64,000 bases of DNA, taken from assembly GCA_029260395.1 (NCBI GenBank), contig JAJDDJ010000008.1, positions 43,623 through 107,622 on the forward strand, in the 5' to 3' direction. The notes under the pieces are model-generated. The model did no database searches, had not been told where the DNA came from, and saw nothing but the letters and a program-made list of their open reading frames with translations. This document shows, piece after piece, positions 34,203 through 43,303 of this stretch; position 1 is the first letter of the stretch; each line of letters starts with the position of its first letter. Position numbers and translations under genes: made by a program. Origin of the DNA: Phycisphaerales bacterium. GTDB taxonomy: Bacteria; Planctomycetota; Phycisphaerae; Phycisphaerales; UBA1924.

Positions 34203-37200
34203 ATGGCTCAGTCACCCTCATCCAACAAGCCGACCCTGCCGCCGAGCCGAACGCGGGACCAGTCGCGCACCGGCAGGCCTCGCGGCAAGAAGCGGTGGGG
34301 CCGGCGGATCGTGATCACGTTGATCGTGCTCGTCGCGCTGCTTGCGCTGAGCTGGTGGCTGTTCAAGGGTCCGATCACGCGGGCAATCGTGCTGGGAGAA
34401 CTGGAGGAGGCCACGGGCGCAAAGGTGTCGGCGACGCGGGTGGACCTGCTGCCCGATGGCTCATTGGTGCTGGAGGATGTGGTGCTGCGATCGCCCGCGG
34501 TGCGCGGCGAGGGCGCCGAGTTTCTGCGCGCGGGCCGAATCCAGGTGCTGCTGGAGATGCAGGCCGACGGCCCATCGCCCAAGCGGGTGCTGATCCACAA
34601 GCCGACAATCCGTCTGAGTACGGACTCTGAGTCGAGCATGCTCAACGTGCTGACGCTCAGGCCGCCCGATTCGGGACACGCGGGCGACGCGCTGGAGCTG
34701 CCGGAGATCGAGATCAGCGAAGGCGAGTTGGAGCTTGGTGAGCACAGCGCGGGGGGCGTGTTCACGCTGCTCAAGGCCGTGCCGCTGACGGGCGAGGTGC
34801 TGCCGTTGGCCGGTGTCGACGACGGGTACGCGATCACGCTGCGCACGCCCGCGGGCGAGGACCAGTCGCCGGACGTTCCGATGGTCATCACGGGTACCGT
34901 CGACAGCCAAGGCGTGAGCCTCAAGCTCGACCGTGTTCGGCTGCAGGAGTGGGTGCCGCAGGCGGTGCCTTCCGCATATCGCGGGCTTGTGGAGTCGCTG
35001 GGGATTCGCGGGGACGTAGCGAGCGTGACTTTCGCGGCGGGCATGGACGGCGGGGGCATGGAGACAGCGGTCTCACTCGACGGTGTGCGAATGAAGCTGC
35101 CCTTGGCGCAGTGGATGGAAGGCGTGGACGAGCAAGGGGCCCAGGCGATTGATGCGGACGTGCGCACGGGCGAGCTGCGGCTGAAGGACGGGGGATTGTC
35201 GGCCTCGATTGTCGCGGTTGCAGCGGGCGTGCCAATGGCGATCGCATTGGACCATCGCGGCACGGCGATGGACTCGCCGTTCGATCTTGACATCGAGGTG
35301 CGGGCGTACGCGCTGCCCAAAGACCCGCCATGGCTCAAGTATGTGCCCGAGGGCGTGCAGTGGCGAATCGAATCGTTCAATAACCCGACGGGCGTGGTCG
35401 ATGCGCAGATCCGCATCGCACGCGATCGGCAGGGCGAGCAGCCCAAGGTCAGGGGCGACGTGCAGTTCCGCGACGTGGTCGCTGCGTTCCACGCGTTCCC
35501 TTATGAGGTGCAGTCGCTCGCGGGCCGTGCGAGCTTTGACAACCAAGCACTGCGGCTGATCGATATCCGTGGTGTGTCGGCGCAGGGCGCCCGCGTTGTA
35601 GCGAACGGAACGATCTCCCCGCCGGGACCGGGCGCGAGAGTGGTGCTGGATATTGATGTCGAGGACGTGCCGCTCGACGACGCGATGATGCGGGCGATGG
35701 GGCCTGCCCGCCGGCGGATGATCGACGGGCTGTTCCACAGGCCCAGCTACGACGACCTCAAGGCGATGGGCTTGCTCGATAGCCTGAGCGAAGGCGCGCC
35801 CGAGTTCGTTTTGGGAGGGCACTCGGAGGTGGCGATCCGTATCCGCCGGGCGCTGGGGGACGACGCCGATTGGGAACGCGACATCACGGTGACGCTCGAC
35901 GAGGCGGGCCTCGTGACCGAGGCATTCCCTCTGCCGGTGATCGCTAAGGGCGTGGTGATCCGTCTTGACGGCAAGACCGCGCGGATCGACGGCGGCCGCT
36001 TCGTGCCGCTCACGGGCGGCGGCGAGGTCGACGTGTCGGCGGAGGTAGACCTCGGTGACTCGAACGATGTGTCGATGGTGCTCAATGTGGATGCGCGCAG
36101 GGTTCGCGTCGATGAGCGCGTGGCGTACGCGGTAGCCAACGCCGGCGCTGTGCAGCGGGGCGCAGCGCTGATGGCCCAGGCGGTCAATGGGCTGCGGCTT
36201 GACGGGCTCGTGGACTGCCGGGCGACGATCAAAACAGGTGGCCGGAAGAGTTCGCCCAGCGAGCACCCCGAGTACGACGTGACGGTCGAACTGAATAACG
36301 TCACGGCCTCGCCACAGAGTGGCGATGGCTCGCTCGTGCTGCGCGACGTGGTCGGCACCATCGTGGCCAACTCCAAGAACGCCGGGGTCAACCTCGATGC
36401 CCGGCTCGACCACGACCAACGCGATGCGGGCAGGGCGAGCATCTCGATCGAAGTTGATCGCCAGCAGGGCCAGCCGAACCAGCCGAACGAAGGGACCGAC
36501 TCGGCGTTCGCGGGCGTCATCCGTGCGAACGACCTCGACCTGACGGCACCGGTCGAACAGCTTGTTGCGGTGTTCGCAACGGACACCGCTGGCGCTATGC
36601 GGGACCTACGCGACCGGTTCAATCCGACCGGTAAGGCATCGCTGAGCGTGCATCTTGATGGGCGCGGCGAGGGTGTGGAAGGCGCGACGGTCGGAGTCAG
36701 CTCGACCGAACGGGCCGCGATTGACTCGCTGCTGGGCCGCGTGTGGGTGACGCAGACGAGCGGCCAGCTGCGGTACGTGCCAGAGCTTGGCGATGCGGAG
36801 CCGGGCACCGGCGTGGTGTCGATGCTGGACAGCCGCGGCGAGGTTGGCTCGGGTACGACCGCAGCCTCGGTCTACCGCGCAAGCGGGGATTGGCGGCTGG
36901 ATCAATCGGCGATGCGCGATTCGCGCGAGGGTTCGATCGGCAGCGGCGACGTGATACTCACGCTCACGGGTGCTGCAAGCGAGCACAAACTCACACGCAA
37001 CGTGCTCGAAAGGGCCCTGCCCGATCGGCTCGTCGATGACCTCCACCGACTCGACCCCAAAGGGCCGATGGACGCGAGGCTAAACCTGACGTGGAGCCCG
37101 GGCGGGCGGCTCGACGCGAGCGGCGATGTGTTCCCGGGCGCGATCGAGGTCTCGCGGGGCGATCGCCAAGTCATGATCGAACGGCAATCGGGCGCGCTGC

Positions 37201-38564
37201 AACTCCGGCCGAGCGATCGTCCGCAGGGTGGCAGCCTGAGCGCGATGGAGTTTGCCATCGGAAGCGCCTCGCCCAGAGCAACGGTTTGGCTCGATGGCGG
37301 GTGGGATCATGACGAACAAACCGGAGGCACGCTCGGGCTGAACCTCGAACTCACCGCGCCATCAGGACTTGATGATGACGTGCTGGCGATGCTCCCAGCG
37401 CCAGTGGCCGATGCGTTGATCGGGGCTTCGGTTACTTCTGAAGAGTCCATGACGGTCGAGCTGACCAGGCTCGATGTTGATTGGACAGCGAGCGGGGAGT
37501 CGACCTTCGCGCTCGACGGCCGGGCCACTGTTCGGCGCGCGTCGGCGCAACTCGGCGCGGGGATCGCGGACCTCGACGGCCGAGTCGTGTTCAGTTCGCG
37601 GTCGAAGCTTCATGCCCGCAACGGCGTGGGCTTTGATGTGGAAGTAGACGCCGATCGGATGCTCATCGCGGGTGTGCGCGCGACCGACGGACGGATCCTG
37701 CTCCGCGAAGGCGGTCGCGGCGAGGTGCTGGTGGTGCCGGAGATCGGCGCGCTGGTCCACGGCGGGCGCATCGCGGGCGTGGCGAGGCTGCTGGAGCCAG
37801 CAGAAGGGGCGGAATCTGTTGCTACCGGCGAAGAGCCGCCGGCGCGATTCGAGGTTGACCTGCGCTTGGCTGCGGTGGCATTCGCGGAAGTACTCGCTGA
37901 CTGGAAGGTCAAGACCGATCAGCCGATCGATGATCCCGCGCTGCCTGAGCATGAAACCGACGCGGTGCAGCGGGACCGCTCGCGCGGGCTGATGGACGGG
38001 CGGATCGGCTTGACGGGTGTGGTGGGGGACCGGTCGACGGTCTCCGGCCGCGGCTCAGTCGTGATCGGCGGCGGGCGGGTGCTGGAGTTACCGCTGGTGC
38101 TGAGGCTGATCCAGGTGAGCAATCTGGAGGTGCCTTCGAACGATCCGGTGGACATGGCCGAGGCGACGTTCGTGGTGCAGGGCGAGCGGGTGCGGTTTGA
38201 GAAGCTCTCGGTCTATACGCCGTCTGTAGAGATCGCCGGCCACGGGACGATGCGGTGGACCGATCAGGATCTGGACCTACGCTTTGCATCCCGCCGAGTT
38301 CGGCGGATCCCCTTCGTCAGCGAGGCGCTCGAGCGGTTCCGCGACGAGATCGTGCAGATGCGGGTGTCGGGGGTTCTCGCCGAGCCCGTGGTCTCGCTCT
38401 CGCAGTTCAGCGGGACACGCAAGCTGCTGGCGCGGTTGTTCGGTCAGGGCGACGACGAGGCTGCACTGAGGCTCGACAGGGCGCGACGGCTGGCGGCAGA
38501 GCGAGAACGAATCAGACGGGTCGACGATCAGGCGAGCAAGTTCCTGACCACGTCTGACCCGTGA
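34203..38564 (+). CDS. Giant AsmA-like envelope protein
   Basis: A 1453-residue protein with a basic N-terminus, one membrane helix (RIVITLIVLVALLALSWWLF) and a very long beta-rich periplasmic part. The N-terminal region resembles AsmA (ATGAKVSATRVDLLPDGSLVLEDVVLRS). The C-terminus resembles the AsmA/YhdP type (ASGRGSVVIGGGRVLELPLVLRLIQV, VEIAGHGTMRWTDQDLDLRFASR). Proteins of this class are thought to bridge the periplasm and move phospholipid to the outer membrane. That role here is inferred from fold and length. The stop overlaps the next gene's GTG start by 4 bases (38561-38564), so the two are coupled. Confidence 0.82.
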   Translation: MAQSPSSNKPTLPPSRTRDQSRTGRPRGKKRWGRRIVITLIVLVALLALSWWLFKGPITRAIVLGELEEATGAKVSATRVDLLPDGSLVLEDVVLRSPAVRGEGAEFLRAGRIQVLLEMQADGPSPKRVLIHKPTIRLSTDSESSMLNVLTLRPPDSGHAGDALELPEIEISEGELELGEHSAGGVFTLLKAVPLTGEVLPLAGVDDGYAITLRTPAGEDQSPDVPMVITGTVDSQGVSLKLDRVRLQEWVPQAVPSAYRGLVESLGIRGDVASVTFAAGMDGGGMETAVSLDGVRMKLPLAQWMEGVDEQGAQAIDADVRTGELRLKDGGLSASIVAVAAGVPMAIALDHRGTAMDSPFDLDIEVRAYALPKDPPWLKYVPEGVQWRIESFNNPTGVVDAQIRIARDRQGEQPKVRGDVQFRDVVAAFHAFPYEVQSLAGRASFDNQALRLIDIRGVSAQGARVVANGTISPPGPGARVVLDIDVEDVPLDDAMMRAMGPARRRMIDGLFHRPSYDDLKAMGLLDSLSEGAPEFVLGGHSEVAIRIRRALGDDADWERDITVTLDEAGLVTEAFPLPVIAKGVVIRLDGKTARIDGGRFVPLTGGGEVDVSAEVDLGDSNDVSMVLNVDARRVRVDERVAYAVANAGAVQRGAALMAQAVNGLRLDGLVDCRATIKTGGRKSSPSEHPEYDVTVELNNVTASPQSGDGSLVLRDVVGTIVANSKNAGVNLDARLDHDQRDAGRASISIEVDRQQGQPNQPNEGTDSAFAGVIRANDLDLTAPVEQLVAVFATDTAGAMRDLRDRFNPTGKASLSVHLDGRGEGVEGATVGVSSTERAAIDSLLGRVWVTQTSGQLRYVPELGDAEPGTGVVSMLDSRGEVGSGTTAASVYRASGDWRLDQSAMRDSREGSIGSGDVILTLTGAASEHKLTRNVLERALPDRLVDDLHRLDPKGPMDARLNLTWSPGGRLDASGDVFPGAIEVSRGDRQVMIERQSGALQLRPSDRPQGGSLSAMEFAIGSASPRATVWLDGGWDHDEQTGGTLGLNLELTAPSGLDDDVLAMLPAPVADALIGASVTSEESMTVELTRLDVDWTASGESTFALDGRATVRRASAQLGAGIADLDGRVVFSSRSKLHARNGVGFDVEVDADRMLIAGVRATDGRILLREGGRGEVLVVPEIGALVHGGRIAGVARLLEPAEGAESVATGEEPPARFEVDLRLAAVAFAEVLADWKVKTDQPIDDPALPEHETDAVQRDRSRGLMDGRIGLTGVVGDRSTVSGRGSVVIGGGRVLELPLVLRLIQVSNLEVPSNDPVDMAEATFVVQGERVRFEKLSVYTPSVEIAGHGTMRWTDQDLDLRFASRRVRRIPFVSEALERFRDEIVQMRVSGVLAEPVVSLSQFSGTRKLLARLFGQGDDEAALRLDRARRLAAERERIRRVDDQASKFLTTSDP

Positions 38565-39721
38565 ATGAAGGATGGAGACGAATCTTGAATCAGGAAGCAC
38601 CCGGACGCCGCGACGAACTCGAACCAAGCCCGCGGGTTATTGAAGCAGCAGAACTCGACCGCCAGCCCGAGCAGCCGGTGCAACGCCGCGCCGACGACCC
38701 CGAGGTCCAGGCAGCAATCGACGGGCTGATCGAGCGCGTCGTGGCGGGCCCGGTCGGCAGGTTCGACAAACGGATGGTCCGCGAGCTAATCACCGCGGGG
38801 CTCAAGCTGATCCCTGACGGCCGCGACACGGGCGAACTCAAGCTCATGAACACCACGCTCAAGGAGCTGCGGTACGCGTTCAGGGTGTTTGCGGATTATG
38901 TGAACGAGCCGAAGGTGACGATCTTCGGCTCGGCGCGCACGCCCGAGGACCACGCGGACTACGCGTCGGCGGTGGAGTTCGGCAAGCTGATGGCCGAGTC
39001 CGGCTGGATGTCGATCACCGGCGCGGGCGACGGCATCATGAAGGCGGGGCACGTGGGCCCCGGTCGCGAGGCAAGCTTCGGGGTGGCGATTCGGCTTCCC
39101 TTCGAGACGACCGCCAACACCATCATCGCCGACGACGAGAAGCTGATCCACTTCCGGTACTTCTTCACGCGCAAGCTGATGTTCCTGTTCCACGCCGAGG
39201 CGGTAGCGCTGTTCCCGGGCGGGTTCGGCACGATGGACGAGCTGTACGAGACGCTGACGCTCATCCAGACCGGCAAGGCCTCGATGGTGCCGATCGTGCT
39301 GGTCGAGGGCGAAGTCGGATACTGGGAGGCGTACGAACGGTTCGTGATCGACACCCTGCTGAAGCGCAAGCTCATCAGCGCGGAGGACACGAACCTGTAC
39401 AAGATCTGCCGATCGCCGCAAGAGGCCGCGTCGCACATCCACCATTTCTATCGGCGGTACCACTCATCGCGGTACATCCGCGACACGCTCGTGCTGCGGA
39501 CCAAGTCGCCGTTGACCGAGGCGGAGATCAAGACGCTCGAACGCGAGTTCGGAGCGCTCATCAAGAGCGGCTCGATCACCCAGCACAAGGGGCCGATCGA
39601 CGGCGAAGGCGATGTGTACCCCGAGTTGTGGCGGCTCTCGTTCCACCACACTCGGCGTGCGTTCGGCCTTGTGCGGGCCATGATCGATCGCCTCAACGAC
39701 CTCGAGGGCGGTCCTCAGTAA
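38561..39721 (+). CDS. LOG-family nucleotide phosphoribohydrolase-like protein
   Basis: A 386-residue protein with the Rossmann-type core of the LOG family: VTIFGSARTPEDHADY, GAGDGIMKAGHVG and PGGFGTMDELYETLTLIQTG, the last being the PGGxGTxxE signature. Family members release the base from cytokinin or purine nucleoside monophosphates; many bacterial ones are mis-named lysine decarboxylases. About 100 residues precede the core and ~100 follow it, longer than the simple ~190-residue LOG protein. GTG 38561 overlaps the AsmA-like stop; TTG 38585 with GGAG seven bases upstream is a credible alternative start. Confidence 0.8.
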   Translation: MNEGWRRILNQEAPGRRDELEPSPRVIEAAELDRQPEQPVQRRADDPEVQAAIDGLIERVVAGPVGRFDKRMVRELITAGLKLIPDGRDTGELKLMNTTLKELRYAFRVFADYVNEPKVTIFGSARTPEDHADYASAVEFGKLMAESGWMSITGAGDGIMKAGHVGPGREASFGVAIRLPFETTANTIIADDEKLIHFRYFFTRKLMFLFHAEAVALFPGGFGTMDELYETLTLIQTGKASMVPIVLVEGEVGYWEAYERFVIDTLLKRKLISAEDTNLYKICRSPQEAASHIHHFYRRYHSSRYIRDTLVLRTKSPLTEAEIKTLEREFGALIKSGSITQHKGPIDGEGDVYPELWRLSFHHTRRAFGLVRAMIDRLNDLEGGPQ

Positions 39722-39791
39722 AGCCTGCCGAAGGCGGCGGCTATCGGGCCGAGGGCTAAGCGGCCCCGCGGCTCCATACCATGAGGGCACG

Positions 39792-40898
39792 ATGGGCATA
39801 CCGGTGCGGTACAACCTGATGGTTCTTCTGGCCGCGAGCACCTTGCTCGCGGTCGGCGGCTGCGCGTCCACCCCGAGCGGCACTGCTGACCAGGGCCTTG
39901 GCCCGTCGGCGGGTCCACGCTCGTCGCGGTCAGGCGTGGAGCTTCGGCGTTGGGTGCTGCGAGGACAGCCAGGACAGGCGGACCGTGCGCTTGGCGTGCT
40001 GGCCGATCCGTCCGCGATGGACGTGCCCGCTGAGGCGAGGCGCTGGCAACAGGGCGGGCTGCGCGTCGCGCGGGTCTCAGCACAGGATGTCGACGCGCTG
40101 CGCGAGTATCTGGGAGTGGCGAGCGCTGAGAGCTCCGCTTCTGAGAGTTTGGGCGCACTTGTGCAGGAACGCATCGAGTGGGTGGGCCTACTGCCCGAGT
40201 GGGTGCCCGTGCATCGTGGCCCGAAGCGAGCAGAAACGACCGCGATGATCGACTCGGGTCCGCTTCATGTGGACGAGGGCGCGGTGTCGCTCCTGGGTCG
40301 GGCCTGGGTGATGCCCGGAATCAACGCAGCCTCACTGCGGATCGAACTGATGCCACAGGTCCCGGTGCGGGGCGCGGAGGGCACGGTATTCGTCGACGGT
40401 GCGCCGCTGATGAGGCAGGGCCTCGGTGTGTCGCTCAAGAACGGCGAGGCGCTGATCGTCTTCCCAGCAGGATCGTGGGATGCGGGGATCGAAGCCAACG
40501 CCGAGGCGAGCGCCGTGCGCAGACCTGAGTTCGGCCCGTCCCAGCCAGTGCTCGACCGTATCGGGCCGCCAGCACCCAAAGTGCCCACGCTCGGCGAACT
40601 GATGATGGTGGTGCGAGACCCCTCGGGCGATCGGGTGATTGAGCAGGTGCTGGTGCTGATGGCGCACTTACCCGAGGAATCAGGCGGGTTTGAGACGATC
40701 GAGCGCAGCGATGAGCCGTTGACCGCACCCGAGCCAGTCGCGCCCGAATCCGCTACGCCCGATCCGAGCGTGCCAGAAGCAGTCGAGTCGGGTGCCGATG
40801 AAGCACAGCCTGCGGCCGAACTGCAGGCTGTGCCTGCTCTCGCCGAGCCGACACCCCCGCAAGTCAGCGAGCCCGCAACCGGTTCGGACGCTCCATGA
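39792..40898 (+). CDS. Lipoprotein of unknown function with proline/alanine/glutamate-rich tail
   Basis: A 368-residue protein with a lipoprotein signal (LMVLLAASTLLAVGGC). The middle is a globular domain (RWVLRGQPGQADRALGVLADP, QDVDALREYLGV, IEWVGLLPEWVPVHRG). The last ~90 residues are a low-complexity Pro/Ala/Glu/Ser run typical of an unfolded linker. No family was recognised. Its stop overlaps the antiporter start (ATGA at 40895-40898), so the two are coupled, but no functional link is known. Confidence 0.65.
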   Translation: MGIPVRYNLMVLLAASTLLAVGGCASTPSGTADQGLGPSAGPRSSRSGVELRRWVLRGQPGQADRALGVLADPSAMDVPAEARRWQQGGLRVARVSAQDVDALREYLGVASAESSASESLGALVQERIEWVGLLPEWVPVHRGPKRAETTAMIDSGPLHVDEGAVSLLGRAWVMPGINAASLRIELMPQVPVRGAEGTVFVDGAPLMRQGLGVSLKNGEALIVFPAGSWDAGIEANAEASAVRRPEFGPSQPVLDRIGPPAPKVPTLGELMMVVRDPSGDRVIEQVLVLMAHLPEESGGFETIERSDEPLTAPEPVAPESATPDPSVPEAVESGADEAQPAAELQAVPALAEPTPPQVSEPATGSDAP

Positions 40899-41869
40899 GC
40901 ATCGGCATCGCGCTGCTTGCGTTTATCGGCGGGTTGGTGCTGCTGGTCAAGGGCGCTGACTGGCTGGTACACGGCGCGGGATCGATCGCCGAGGGCGCTG
41001 GCATCAGCAAGCTGGTGGTAGGTCTGACGGTGGTCGCGTTTGGCACGAGCACCCCAGAGCTTGCGGCGACGATCGGGGCCTCGCTCAAACCGGGCGCTCA
41101 AGGGCTTGTAGTAGGCGCGGTGGTCGGCTCGAACATCGCGAACATCGCGCTGATCTTGGGGGTCAGCGCTCTGATGGGTCGCTTGGTGTGCGACCGCACG
41201 ATCGTCTACCGCGAGCTTCCGATCATGCTGGTGGTGATGGGGATCGGCACCGCAGCGATGCTCGGCGGCACCATCACGCGGCTCGAGGGCGCGGGCATGC
41301 TTGCGCTGCTCGCTCTCTACATCCTGCACCAGTACACAGCATCGCGAAGGGCGCGGCTCATTGAGCTAGAATCCTCCGCGGGCATCGAAGGCAAGCCCCA
41401 AGGCGCGAGCAAGGGCTGGTGGTTCAAGCAGCTCGCCTATGTCGGGGTGGGTGTGATCGGGCTGACAGCCGGCGCCGAGCTTCTTGTTCGCGGCTCGGTG
41501 ACGGTGGCCGGAGCGCTGGGAGTGCCCGAGTTCATCATCGGGCTGACCATGGTGGCGTTTGGCACTTCGCTGCCCGAGCTGGCAACCTCGATCCGCGCTG
41601 CGATGCGCGGGCACAACGAGCTTGCGATCGGCAACGTGATCGGGTCCAACGTCTTCAACGTGCTCGGGGTGCTCGGCTTGACCAGCGCGATCTTTGGCGC
41701 TCAGGTGCCCGAGGCCGCGATGCAACGGGATGTGTGGGTCATGCTCGGCTTCGGCCTGCTGCTCCTGCCTCTGATGCGAGTCGGCTGGTGCCTCAGCAAG
41801 CCCAGCGGCGTGGCCCTCTCGCTGTTGTACGGCGGCTACCTCGTCGTGCTCTTCATGCAGCGTGGCTAA
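40895..41869 (+). CDS. Calcium/sodium antiporter, CaCA family (YrbG-like)
   Basis: A 324-residue membrane protein with two inverted homologous halves. The first alpha repeat is VAFGTSTPELAATIGASLKPG plus VVGSNIANIALILG; the second is VAFGTSLPELATSIRAAMRGH plus VIGSNVFNVLGVLG. The matching Glu in GTSxPE of each half binds the cation. About ten helices fit. It exchanges Ca2+ (or a similar cation) for Na+ or H+ across the inner membrane. The start overlaps the stop of the lipoprotein gene. Confidence 0.92.
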   Translation: MSIGIALLAFIGGLVLLVKGADWLVHGAGSIAEGAGISKLVVGLTVVAFGTSTPELAATIGASLKPGAQGLVVGAVVGSNIANIALILGVSALMGRLVCDRTIVYRELPIMLVVMGIGTAAMLGGTITRLEGAGMLALLALYILHQYTASRRARLIELESSAGIEGKPQGASKGWWFKQLAYVGVGVIGLTAGAELLVRGSVTVAGALGVPEFIIGLTMVAFGTSLPELATSIRAAMRGHNELAIGNVIGSNVFNVLGVLGLTSAIFGAQVPEAAMQRDVWVMLGFGLLLLPLMRVGWCLSKPSGVALSLLYGGYLVVLFMQRG

Positions 41870-41989
41870 GCGTCCGGTCTCGTCAGCGGTGGACGCTGTG
41901 GGTGGTCCGAGAATCGCTTGCTCGGCCACAACTGTTCGATAGCGTGCGTCCGCGCGCCGATACCCCCGGCGGGGGAGGAGGCCCCGGCA

Positions 41990-43267
41990 GTGCTCAGAGT
42001 GACCCCGCTGCAAGCGCGTGAAGGCATGGAACTGGCATTGCCGCTGGGACATCCCGTGCGCACGGACCGGGTGCTTCTGAGCGCTGGCAGCCGGCTCACG
42101 CCCCGAACCATCCGCCGATTGCGAGAGATCGGGATCGAGCACCTTTGGATTCGATACCCGGGTCTCGAAGACCTCGAAAAGTGGGTGAGCCCAGCACTGG
42201 CCGAGGCGCAGCACGGGCTACGCCGATGCGTGGCCAAAGCGTTCGGGTGCATGGAGCGGCAGAACGGCGCGCCGGTGGACTTCGGGTCCTACCGCCGGGC
42301 GGTGTCGGGCGTGGTGAGCAGACTGCTCGACAGGCGGTCGGCCGCCGTGCTGATCGAAGAAATCGGCGGCACGCAGCAGCCGGCGCTCCGGCACGCGGGC
42401 AACGTGAGCTACCTCAGCATGCTGCTGGGCCTACGCCTAGATGCGTATCTGATGATCGAACGGAGAAGGCTCAGCGCAGCCGCGGCGCGGGAGGTTTCAG
42501 GCTTGGGCATCGCGGGCATGCTGCACGACATCGGGGTGGGCCGGCTCGATCAAGAAGCCTTCGAAGCGTGGGCGGTCGATCCGTCTTCCGAAGACGAAAC
42601 GTGGCGAACGCACACACGGCTGAGCTACGAGGCGGTGCGAGGCGGGCTCGACCCGGCGGCCGCATCGGCGGTGTTGAACCACCACCAGCGGTTCGACGGC
42701 ACGGGGTTTCCCGACCGCGTGGCGCTGAGCGGCAAGACCCAGCCGATGGCGGGCCGGAGCATACACATCTTTGCGCGGGTGCTCGCCGCAGCCGACCTGT
42801 TCGACCAGATCCGTTCGGGCAACGACGGCGCATCGCCCGTTACGCATGACGTGACGACCGCCGACGGTCCAATGAGCACCGTGCGAGCGCTCAAGCTGAT
42901 GCAACAAGCGCCCGTGTCCGACTGGCTCGATCCGCTGGTGCTGCTCGGGTTGCTCTCGGTGGTGCCGCCGTTCGCGCCGGGAACAATCGTTCGACTCAAC
43001 TCGGGCGATCACGCGGTGGTGTGCAACTGGGATGCCTCAGAGCCCTGCCGACCGGTCGTCAAGCTGCTCGATGATCCTGAGAATCTGGGTGCGGGCAGCG
43101 GCGAGCTGCGGGAGCTCGATCTGCGCCAACTTCGCGGCGTGAGCGTTTGCGAGGCCGAAGGGCGCGACGTGAGTGATGACCTGTTCGGGCAAGTTGGCGC
43201 GGGCCGCGAACTCGACCAGCGGATTCACGCGATGGGACCTGACCAGGGAATGACTCGGGTCGCCTAA
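41990..43267 (+). CDS. Divergent HD-GYP domain protein
   Basis: A 425-residue protein. Start GTG 41990 is preceded by GGGAGGAGG about nine bases upstream; TTG 41918 is the alternative. The N-terminal ~65 residues look like the domain that precedes HD-GYP in related proteins (PLQAREGMELALPLGHPVRTDRVLL). The HD-GYP core has MLHDIGVGRL (His179, Asp180) and HHQRFDGTGFP (231-241). Two consensus positions differ: HDIGK reads HDIGV and HHE reads HHQ. HD-GYP enzymes hydrolyse c-di-GMP; with these changes activity is uncertain. A C-terminal ~120-residue region is unassigned. Confidence 0.8.
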   Translation: MLRVTPLQAREGMELALPLGHPVRTDRVLLSAGSRLTPRTIRRLREIGIEHLWIRYPGLEDLEKWVSPALAEAQHGLRRCVAKAFGCMERQNGAPVDFGSYRRAVSGVVSRLLDRRSAAVLIEEIGGTQQPALRHAGNVSYLSMLLGLRLDAYLMIERRRLSAAAAREVSGLGIAGMLHDIGVGRLDQEAFEAWAVDPSSEDETWRTHTRLSYEAVRGGLDPAAASAVLNHHQRFDGTGFPDRVALSGKTQPMAGRSIHIFARVLAAADLFDQIRSGNDGASPVTHDVTTADGPMSTVRALKLMQQAPVSDWLDPLVLLGLLSVVPPFAPGTIVRLNSGDHAVVCNWDASEPCRPVVKLLDDPENLGAGSGELRELDLRQLRGVSVCEAEGRDVSDDLFGQVGAGRELDQRIHAMGPDQGMTRVA

Positions 43268-43303
43268 CGGACGAGGCTGGACAACCGAAGCCTCGAACCG
43301 CGA

